Assembly (NCBI GenBank): GCA_014379915.1
Contig: JACMKV010000354.1
Location: 1 to 7,926 of the forward strand
Source of the DNA: Burkholderiales bacterium
Lineage (GTDB): Bacteria > Pseudomonadota > Gammaproteobacteria > Burkholderiales > JACMKV01
Reading direction: 5' to 3'
DNA length: 7,926 nt
Shown: in pieces, positions 1 to 4,202 of the stretch
Layout of the letters: each line of letters begins with the position of its first letter
Position numbering within the stretch: the stretch's first letter is position 1
The notes under the pieces: model-generated
Databases searched by the model: none
What the model was told of the DNA's origin: nothing
Seen by the model: the letters and a program-made list of their open reading frames with translations, nothing else
Program-made: the position numbers and the translations under genes

Positions 1-143
<143 letters not shown>

Positions 144-144
144 C

Positions 145-233
145 AGGATTGAGGATTCAGGACTGAGGATCGAGCGACATAAAGGAGTGTTCGTTGACGA
201 GCGAATCGCCGACCTCACTCAATCCTCAATCCT
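145..233. repeat. AGGATTG heptamer repeats forming an inverted repeat
   Basis: Directly after the tuf stop there are four tandem heptamers with few substitutions: AGGATTG (145-151), AGGATTC (152-158), AGGACTG (159-165) and AGGATCG (166-172). At 220-226 and 227-233 there are two copies of CAATCCT, the reverse complement. As a result AGGATTGAGGATT (145-157) pairs perfectly with 221-233, giving a 13-bp inverted repeat around a ~63-nt interior. There is no T-run after the 3' arm, so this is not a classic intrinsic terminator. It could be an RNA processing stem upstream of the tRNA, or a copy of a dispersed intergenic repeat. Its function is unknown. Confidence 0.8.
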
Positions 234-254
234 AACAGCTAGATCCTAATTTAC

Positions 255-330
255 AGGCCAGTAGCTCAATTGGCAGAGCGTCGGTCTCCAAAACCGAAGG
301 TTGGGGGTTCGACACCCTCCTGGCCTGCCA
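255..330 (+). tRNA. trpT: tRNA-Trp (anticodon CCA)
   Basis: A complete 76-nt cloverleaf is visible. The acceptor stem AGGCCAG (255-261) pairs with CTGGCCT (320-326), followed by discriminator G327 and an encoded CCA (328-330). The anticodon stem TCGGT (281-285) pairs with ACCGA (293-297) around loop CTCCAAA, which puts anticodon CCA at 288-290, so it reads UGG (Trp). The T stem GGGGG (303-307) pairs with CCCTC (315-319) with one G-U pair, around loop TTCGACA. G73 is the usual tryptophan-tRNA discriminator base. It lies between tuf and secE with no convincing promoter of its own, so it is probably cut out of a tuf-trpT-secE transcript. Confidence 0.97.
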
Positions 331-423
331 CCGAACAGTGCTTAGCCTCCATGCCTTGTGGAGTCAGCAAGCCGGTGGTAGCAAGCGCAGTGAATCGGAA
401 TCAGTGAGGTAGTTGGAAACGTA

Positions 424-774
424 ATGGCAGACAAGATCAAGCTGGTCATCGCAGCGCTCCTCGTCATTGCCGGCATTGCCGGCTATTACTATCTGGACGG
501 AAGTCCGACCATCATTCGCGTCCTGTCGGTGCTCGGCGGCCTGGTGCTCGGCGCAGCTGTCGGCTGGACTACAGCGCCGGGCAAGCAGTTTTTTGCGTTC
601 GCCAGGGATTCCGTCGAAGAAACCAAAAAGGTTGTCTGGCCGACTCGCAAGGAGACGATCCAGACCACCGGCATCGTGTTTTTATTCGTGCTCGTGATGG
701 CGATTTTCCTTTGGATCGTCGATGCCTCGTTGTTGTGGGCGGTTGAAATGTTGATGGGGCGAGGGGGCGCATGA
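424..774 (+). CDS. secE: Preprotein translocase subunit SecE
   Basis: SecE is the essential small membrane subunit that clamps and stabilises SecY in the SecYEG channel. The 116-residue protein has the three-helix layout of proteobacterial SecE: hydrophobic segments at about residues 5-23, 30-50 and 82-108. Before the last helix lies the conserved amphipathic stretch with EETKKVVWPTRKET (about 66-79), the family hallmark; the third helix is the essential core. ATG 424 is preceded by GAGGT (406-410) and the closer TGGA (414-417), so its ribosome binding site is modest. A small stem (347-351 with 359-363) lies in the spacer after the tRNA. The TGA stop overlaps the nusG start (ATGA 771-774), implying translational coupling. 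The length is close to that of E. coli SecE. Confidence 0.96.
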   Translation: MADKIKLVIAALLVIAGIAGYYYLDGSPTIIRVLSVLGGLVLGAAVGWTTAPGKQFFAFARDSVEETKKVVWPTRKETIQTTGIVFLFVLVMAIFLWIVDASLLWAVEMLMGRGGA

Positions 775-1301
775 TCCGCTGGTACGTAGTTCACGCTTAT
801 TCCGGATTCGAAAAGAGTGTGCAGCGCACGCTGCTCGACCGCATTCAGCGCGCCGGTATGCAGGATAAATTTGGTCAGATCCTGGTACCCGTCGAAGAAG
901 TCGTTGAGATGAAAAGCGGTCAGAAAAGCATTTCCGAACGCAAGTTTTTCCCCGGCTACGTGCTGGTCGAAATGGAAATGACCGATGAGACCTGGCATCT
1001 GGTCAAGAGCACGCCGAAAGTCACCGGTTTCATCGGCGGTTCGGCGATGAAACCGACGCCGATCTCGGCCAAGGAAGTGCAGAACATCCTGCATCAGATT
1101 CGGGAAGGCGTCGAAAAGCCAAAGCCGAAAGTGCTGTTCGAAGTCGGCGAAGCGGTACGCGTCAAGGAAGGTCCATTCACTGATTTCCACGGCAACGTCG
1201 AAGACGTCAATTACGACAAGAGCAAGATACGCGTGTCGGTTTCGATTTTCGGGCGATCGACGCCCGTCGAACTCGATTTCGGGCAGGTCGAGAAGGCTTA
1301 G
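771..1301 (+). CDS. nusG: Transcription termination/antitermination factor NusG
   Basis: NusG binds the clamp of elongating RNA polymerase, suppresses pausing, and links polymerase to Rho or to ribosomal protein S10. The 176-residue protein has the N-terminal NGN domain, starting MIRWYVVHAYSGFEKSVQ and including ERKFFPGYVLVEM (residues 56-68), which contacts polymerase. The middle motif TPKVTGFIGG (81-90) ends that domain. The C-terminal KOW domain spans about 122-176 and includes VRVKEGPFTDFHGNVEDV (129-146), the surface used by Rho and S10. The length is typical of the family. The start is set by the 4-base overlap with secE and a purine-rich GAGGGGG (761-767) just upstream. It is cotranscribed with secE, and its product is also expected to act on transcription of this operon. 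Confidence 0.98.
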   Translation: MIRWYVVHAYSGFEKSVQRTLLDRIQRAGMQDKFGQILVPVEEVVEMKSGQKSISERKFFPGYVLVEMEMTDETWHLVKSTPKVTGFIGGSAMKPTPISAKEVQNILHQIREGVEKPKPKVLFEVGEAVRVKEGPFTDFHGNVEDVNYDKSKIRVSVSIFGRSTPVELDFGQVEKA

Positions 1302-1331
1302 AACAGACACTGGCGTGTCGTTCTAAGTCGC

Positions 1332-1370
1332 CGTATTAAGTCGACCGAAAACAGCCCGTCGCTTAATACG
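1332..1370 (+). promoter_or_regulatory. Long stem-loop in the nusG-rplK spacer
   Basis: CGTATTAAG (1332-1340) pairs perfectly with CTTAATACG (1362-1370). After a single bulged T (1341) the stem continues as CGAC (1342-1345) with GTCG (1358-1361), giving 13 base pairs closing a 12-nt loop (1346-1357). No T-run follows, so it is not an ordinary intrinsic terminator. It lies 66 nt before rplK, in the region where E. coli has the L11 promoter and the L1 feedback leader. Plausible roles are an RNA processing site, mRNA stabilisation, or part of the leader control of rplKA. I could not match it to the known L1-binding fold, so the role is inference. Confidence 0.6.
1341..1369 (+). promoter_or_regulatory. 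Weak candidate promoter before rplK
   Basis: TCGACC (1341-1346) matches the -35 consensus at four of six positions, and TAATAC (1364-1369) lies 17 nt downstream but matches the -10 consensus at only three positions. An rplK-proximal promoter is known in E. coli at this place, which is the main reason to list it. It overlaps the stem-loop at 1332-1370, so one of the two readings may be coincidence. Confidence 0.2.
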
Positions 1371-1423
1371 TCGCAAGAGGAGCGCGGGTAGGCAAAGGCT
1401 GAAGGCGCGTTTGGACTCACATT

Positions 1424-1429
1424 AAGGAG
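1424..1429 (+). promoter_or_regulatory. rplK ribosome binding site
   Basis: AAGGAG ends 7 nt before GTG 1437. This strong Shine-Dalgarno at normal spacing fixes the start at the GTG, which gives the canonical MAKK beginning of L11. Confidence 0.85.
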
Positions 1430-1436
1430 CAACAAC

Positions 1437-1868
1437 GTGGCAAAGAAAATCCTCGGTTACATCAAGTTGCAAGTCCCGGCCGGCAAGGCCAATCCGAGCC
1501 CGCCGATCGGGCCGGCGCTCGGTCAGCGCGGCTTGAACATCATGGAATTCTGCAAGGCGTTCAACGCGCAAACGCAGGGCATGGAAGCCGGTTTGCCGAT
1601 CCCTGTGGTGATTACCGCGTTCGCAGACAAGACCTTCAGTTTCATTATGAAGACGCCGCCGGCGACCGTACTGATCAAGAAGGCCGCCGGGATACAGAAG
1701 GGCAGCCCTCGTCCGCATACCGACAAGGTCGGCAAGCTGACGCGCGCACAGGCCGAGCAGATCGCCAAGGCCAAGCAACCCGATCTGACCGCCAGCGATA
1801 TGGACGCGGCAGTGCGCACGATAGCCGGCAGCGCGCGCAGCATGGGCATAGAAGTAGAGGGGATCTGA
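1437..1868 (+). CDS. rplK: 50S ribosomal protein L11
   Basis: L11 binds the GTPase-associated region of 23S rRNA at the base of the L7/L12 stalk and takes part in factor-dependent GTP hydrolysis and in sensing uncharged tRNA for RelA. The 143-residue protein is the normal family length. The N-terminal domain carries KLQVPAGKANPSPPIGPALG (residues 10-29), including the Pro22/Pro23 region tied to thiostrepton contact, then RGLNIMEFCKAFNA. The C-terminal rRNA-binding domain follows from about residue 73 (TPPATVLIKKAAGI) and ends ARSMGIEVEGI. Translation starts at GTG 1437 behind a strong AAGGAG. The stop is one base before rplA, so the two are probably translationally coupled and jointly repressed by L1, as in E. 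coli. Confidence 0.98.
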   Translation: MAKKILGYIKLQVPAGKANPSPPIGPALGQRGLNIMEFCKAFNAQTQGMEAGLPIPVVITAFADKTFSFIMKTPPATVLIKKAAGIQKGSPRPHTDKVGKLTRAQAEQIAKAKQPDLTASDMDAAVRTIAGSARSMGIEVEGI

Positions 1869-1869
1869 C

Positions 1870-2583
1870 ATGGCCAAAATATCGAAACGCTTTGCCGCGA
1901 TTCAGAAGAAGATTGACCGCAACCAAACCTACGGGGTTGCCGACGCGCTGAAGCTGGTCAAGGAAAACGCCACCGCCAAATTCGATGAATCGGTCGACGT
2001 GGCGATCAACCTCGGTATCGATGCGAAGAAGTCCGACCAGTTGGTGCGCGGGGCTGTCGTGCTGCCGAAAGGCACTGGAAAAAGCGTGCGTGTCGCCGTG
2101 TTCGCGCAAGGTGAAAACGCCCAAAAGGCGAAAGCCGCGGGCGCCGACATCGTTGGCCTGGAAGACCTGGCCGAGCAGATCAGGGCCGGCAACATCGATT
2201 TCGACGTCGCCATCGCCAGCCCGGACACCATGCGCGTAGTCGGCGGCCTTGGCCAGATTCTCGGGCCGCGTGGTTTGATGCCGAATCCGAAGGTCGGTAC
2301 GGTGACCCCGGACGTCGCGGCCGCGGTCCGAAACGCGAAGGCCGGCCAAGTGCAATATCGTACGGACAAGGCTGGAATCATCCAATGCGCGATCGGCCGC
2401 GCATCTTTTTCAGTCGACGCGTTGCAGGAAAACCTGCTCGCGCTGGTCGATGCGGTGAATAAAGCCAAGCCGGCAACTTCCAAGGGCATTTACCTGCGCA
2501 AGATCGCTTTGTCGAGCACGATGGGTGGCGGCGTCAGAGTCGATACCGCGAGCTTTGCAGCGCATCAGCAGCAACAACGTTAA
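1870..2583 (+). CDS. rplA: 50S ribosomal protein L1
   Basis: L1 forms the mobile L1 stalk that helps move deacylated tRNA out of the E site. In E. coli it also represses the rplK-rplA mRNA. The 237-residue protein shows the family signature around residues 115-143 (IASPDTMRVVGGLGQILG, then PRGLMPNPKVGTVTPDV), lying in the inserted domain II. Domain I is formed by the N-terminal part and the C-terminal part with GIYLRKIALSSTMGGGVRVD (206-225). ATG 1870 follows the rplK stop by one base, with GAGGGG (1857-1862) as ribosome binding site inside rplK. It is a few residues longer than E. coli L1 because of the tail FAAHQQQQR, whose four glutamines are probably disordered. Confidence 0.98.
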   Translation: MAKISKRFAAIQKKIDRNQTYGVADALKLVKENATAKFDESVDVAINLGIDAKKSDQLVRGAVVLPKGTGKSVRVAVFAQGENAQKAKAAGADIVGLEDLAEQIRAGNIDFDVAIASPDTMRVVGGLGQILGPRGLMPNPKVGTVTPDVAAAVRNAKAGQVQYRTDKAGIIQCAIGRASFSVDALQENLLALVDAVNKAKPATSKGIYLRKIALSSTMGGGVRVDTASFAAHQQQQR

Positions 2584-2605
2584 CAATCCGCCTCCTTTAC
2601 AGCCT

Positions 2606-2634
2606 GTTAAAAAGGCGATGCGGTATTTTGTAAT
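2606..2634 (+). promoter_or_regulatory. Candidate promoter for rplJL
   Basis: TGTAAT (2629-2634) matches the -10 consensus at five of six positions, and GTTAAA (2606-2611) lies 17 nt upstream with only three matches to the -35 consensus. A separate TTTACA (2596-2601) matches the -35 consensus at five positions, but its spacing to this -10 is too long (27 nt). E. coli has a promoter at the equivalent place after rplA. Initiation here would give a ~320-nt leader containing the hairpins and the L10 leader described below. Confidence 0.3.
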
Positions 2635-2636
2635 AG

Positions 2637-2723
2637 GTCCTCGCTTCGCGGGGACGCAGCTTCGCAAACAAGCGGAGCATGGCTTTGGGCCCGACCGGTC
2701 GGCAGATGACAGCGCCGGTCGGG
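2637..2723 (+). repeat. Three consecutive hairpins upstream of the L10 leader
   Basis: Hairpin A pairs GTCCTCGC (2637-2644) with GCGGGGAC (2648-2655), 8 bp with one G-U, triloop TTC. Hairpin B pairs GCTTCGC (2659-2665) with GCGGAGC (2672-2678), 7 bp with one G-U. Hairpin C pairs CCCGACCGG (2690-2698) perfectly with CCGGTCGGG (2715-2723), 9 bp. CCGACCGGTCGG (2691-2702) is also a perfect 12-bp palindrome, so hairpin C has an alternative fold. No T-run follows any of them. They sit between rplA and the L10 leader and could block 3' exonucleases on the rplKA mRNA, be RNase III substrates, or tune the leader. The role is unknown. Confidence 0.65.
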
Positions 2724-2732
2724 GTTATCAAA

Positions 2733-2832
2733 GACCGTAGGGACCGCAAGGTTTAATTGACGGAATGGCCCGAGGACTGATTTGCTGGTCCCCAAGTCTC
2801 CTGATGCCTACGCAGATGGCGGCACCCGAACC
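2733..2832 (+). ncRNA. Ribosomal protein L10 leader (rplJL autoregulation)
   Basis: This is a cis-acting mRNA leader bound by the L10-(L12)4 complex to repress rplJL translation. It shows the recognisable 5' element AGACCGTAGGG (2733-2742) and 3' element GCCTACGCAGATGG (2806-2819), followed by CACCCGAACC. CGTAGG (2736-2741) pairs perfectly with CCTACG (2807-2812) to close the domain. Inside, ACC-GCAA-GGT (2743-2752) makes a small GNRA-capped hairpin. An alternative pairing exists between GGGACC (2740-2745) and GGTCCC (2787-2792), which shares bases with the closing stem. A short hairpin CAGGA/TCCTG (2833-2846) follows. It lies ~130 nt upstream of rplJ. Identification rests on remembered sequence of proteobacterial L10 leaders and the closing stem; exact boundaries are approximate. 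Confidence 0.8.
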
Positions 2833-2873
2833 CAGGATTTCTCCTGACTCAAGGTCGCCTGTTGTTCGAAGGA

Positions 2874-2907
2874 TGAAGGCGAAGGGTGAAGGCGAAGAGT
2901 GCGAAGT
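2874..2907. repeat. 13-bp tandem repeat in the rplJ leader
   Basis: TGAAGGCGAAGGG (2874-2886) is followed directly by TGAAGGCGAAGAG (2887-2899), one base different, and then a shortened unit TGCGAAG (2900-2906). The stretch is almost pure purine on the + strand and should be poorly structured in mRNA. It lies between the L10 leader and the rplJ ribosome binding site. It resembles slippage-generated sequence; I see no known motif. Confidence 0.75.
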
Positions 2908-2950
2908 TGGGCTCGAAGTGGTTCATCCCTGATCCATCATTCCTATAATA

Positions 2951-2955
2951 AGGAG
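2951..2955 (+). promoter_or_regulatory. rplJ ribosome binding site that decides a TTG start
   Basis: AGGAG sits 7 nt before TTG 2963. In frame upstream there is a stop (TGA 2930-2932) and no ATG or GTG between it and the TTG. The first in-frame ATG downstream is codon 76, far inside the conserved domain. TTG is therefore the only start that yields the canonical MALNLEQKK. Confidence 0.88.
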
Positions 2956-2962
2956 ATCGACC

Positions 2963-3517
2963 TTGGCTTTAAATCTGGAACAAAAAAAATCGGTCGTCGC
3001 CGAAGTCAGTGCCGAAGTCGCAGGCGCGCAAGCAATCGTCGTCGCCGAATACCGTCATTTGCAGGTCGGCGAAATAACGGCGTTGCGAGCTAAAGCGCGC
3101 AGCTCGGGCGTCTATTTTCGTGTCTTGAAAAATACTCTCGCGCGCCGTGCCGTTGCCGATACGCCGTTTGCCGGGCTCGCCGATCACATGGTCGGACCGC
3201 TGGCCTACGGCATGTCGAGCGACCCGGTCGCGGTCGCCAAGGTGCTGCATGACTTCGCGAAGGGCAGCAACGAGAAATTTGTGATCAAGGCGGGCGCCAT
3301 GCCGGGCTCGGTCATGAACGCGAAGGATGTCGCGAATCTGGCAGGCTTGCCGAGCCGCGATCGGTTGCTCGCCCTGCTGATGGGAACCATGAAGGCGCCG
3401 ATCGGGAAATTCGTGCGGACGCTGAACGAAGTCCCCGGCAGATTCGTGCGCACTGCAGCGGCACTGCGCGACAGCAAGCAGACAACCGAACAATCAACCG
3501 AACAGGCTGCCGCCTAG
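2963..3517 (+). CDS. rplJ: 50S ribosomal protein L10
   Basis: L10 anchors the L7/L12 dimers to 23S rRNA, forming the stalk that recruits translation factors. The L10-L12 complex also represses its own mRNA. The 184-residue protein begins MALNLEQKKSVVAEVS and has the rRNA-binding N-terminal domain to about residue 130, including FRVLKNTLARRAV (52-64) and LAYGMSSDPVAVAKVL (80-95). The long C-terminal helix that binds L12 dimers follows (about 132-170: RDRLLALLMGTMKAPIGKFV). It is somewhat longer than E. coli L10; the extra is a low-complexity tail with TTEQSTEQAAA, encoded by two copies of CAACCGAACA at 3483-3492 and 3495-3504. The start is TTG. rplL follows after 59 nt. Confidence 0.97.
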   Translation: MALNLEQKKSVVAEVSAEVAGAQAIVVAEYRHLQVGEITALRAKARSSGVYFRVLKNTLARRAVADTPFAGLADHMVGPLAYGMSSDPVAVAKVLHDFAKGSNEKFVIKAGAMPGSVMNAKDVANLAGLPSRDRLLALLMGTMKAPIGKFVRTLNEVPGRFVRTAAALRDSKQTTEQSTEQAAA

Positions 3518-3576
3518 CAAGGATTCGACGCGGCGCCTTTCCTACTGCCTTTCACAGTAATTCCCAGGAGAAAATC

Positions 3577-3954
3577 ATGGCTTTAGCCAAAGCAGATATT
3601 TTGGATGCAATCGGCAACCTGACGGTGCTCGAACTTTCGTCGCTGATCAAGGATATGGAAGAAAAATTCGGCGTCTCGGCAGCGGCCGCAGTAGCAGCTG
3701 CGGCGCCGGCCGCAGGGGCAGCTGCCCCTGCGGCCGAGGAAAAAACCGAGTTCACAGTACTCTTGACTGCGGTCGGCGAAAGCAAGGTCAACGTGATCAA
3801 GGTTGTTCGCGCCATTACCGGACTGGGTTTGAAAGAAGCCAAGGACCTGGTTGATAGTGCGCCGAAGTCGGTCAAGGAAGGTATTCCAAAGGCCGATGCC
3901 GAAGCGATCCAGAAGCAGTTGACCGAAGCCGGCGCGACCGCTGAAGTCAAATAA
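3577..3954 (+). CDS. rplL: 50S ribosomal protein L7/L12
   Basis: L7/L12 is the multicopy acidic stalk protein that recruits EF-Tu, EF-G, IF2 and release factors and stimulates their GTPase activity. The 125-residue protein has the dimerisation and L10-binding domain at 1-33 (ADILDAIGNLTVLELSSLIK), an Ala/Pro hinge at about 34-54, and the globular factor-binding domain from about 56 with KTEFTVLL and VIKVVRAITGLGLKEAKDLV (73-92). Length and domains are normal. ATG 3577 is preceded by AGGAG (3566-3570) at 6 nt, a strong site that fits the need for several copies per ribosome. The hinge codons contain a 30-bp perfect palindrome, listed separately. Confidence 0.98.
   Translation: MALAKADILDAIGNLTVLELSSLIKDMEEKFGVSAAAAVAAAAPAAGAAAPAAEEKTEFTVLLTAVGESKVNVIKVVRAITGLGLKEAKDLVDSAPKSVKEGIPKADAEAIQKQLTEAGATAEVK
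3707..3736. repeat. 30-bp perfect palindrome within the rplL hinge
   Basis: The 15-base arm 3707-3721 (CGGCCGCAGGGGCAG) is the exact reverse complement of 3722-3736, with no spacer. It covers codons 44-54 of rplL, all within the Ala/Pro/Gly hinge. Just upstream, GCCGCAG (3685-3691) pairs with CTGCGGC (3698-3704), making a second 7-bp hairpin. In mRNA the palindrome would fold as a very GC-rich stem of about 13 bp with a 4-nt loop. Hinge low complexity makes such symmetry easier, but this exact length is notable. Confidence 0.9.
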
Positions 3955-3971
3955 TCGAAGTTGTCAGCAAA

Positions 3972-4050
3972 CAGACAGGCGGCTCGCGCGGGTTGCTTGT
4001 CTGCAGGCGACGCAAGCGGAGAGTGGAGTCCGCGAGCGGACGGCGTCGCC
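3972..4050 (+). promoter_or_regulatory. Two stem-loops in the rplL-rpoB spacer
   Basis: Stem 1 starts 17 nt after the rplL stop: 3972-3985 pairs with 3990-4003 over 14 positions, beginning CAGACA with TGTCTG, four or so of the pairs being G-U, with a 4-nt loop. Stem 2 pairs GGCGACGC (4006-4013) perfectly with GCGTCGCC (4043-4050). Inside it TCCGC (4029-4033) can pair either with GCGGA at 4016-4020 or with GCGGA at 4036-4040, two mutually exclusive hairpins. No T-run follows. In E. coli this spacer holds an attenuator and an RNase III site that lower rpoBC expression relative to rplJL; this position and shape fit the processing role better than intrinsic termination. Confidence 0.6.
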
Positions 4051-4130
4051 CAATGTCGTCTGATCCCCGACACGAGCAAACGCGGGAACGAGCAGCGCTT
4101 GCATGGAATTTTTCAGCCAAAAAGCGTACT

Positions 4131-4180
4131 AATCCCTTCACCCCCGGTTTTCCGCCGTCCTGCGCACCGCAAGCCCCCAC
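4131..4180 (+). other. C-rich, G-poor tract before rpoB
   Basis: Over these 50 nt I count 26 C and 8 G, with runs such as CCCTTCACCCCCGG and AAGCCCCCAC. The stretch is pyrimidine-rich and has little potential for stable folding, unlike the two stems just upstream. Such C-over-G bubbles are typical of Rho-loading RNA, so it could make rpoB entry sensitive to Rho when translation of rplL is uncoupled. It ends just before the rpoB ribosome binding site. This is inference from composition only. Confidence 0.35.
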
Positions 4181-4202
4181 TTTCTGAAGCGATGGAGCGA
4201 CT

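Noticed and set aside
194..199. TTGACG as a -35 for tRNA-Trp
   Set aside because: No acceptable -10 lies 15-19 nt downstream; the tRNA probably depends on transcription from tuf.
489..1310. 273-codon open frame on the - strand across secE and nusG
   Set aside because: It runs opposite two confirmed genes and its translation resembles no known family; a frame shadow.
2944..2949. Perfect TATAAT just before rplJ
   Set aside because: No -35-like hexamer lies at 16-18 nt upstream (GTTCAT at 17), and a start from it would fall about 7 nt before the TTG, cutting off the ribosome binding site.
3972..4050. Intrinsic terminator after rplL
   Set aside because: Strong stems are present but no T-run follows, and rpoB is expected to be cotranscribed.
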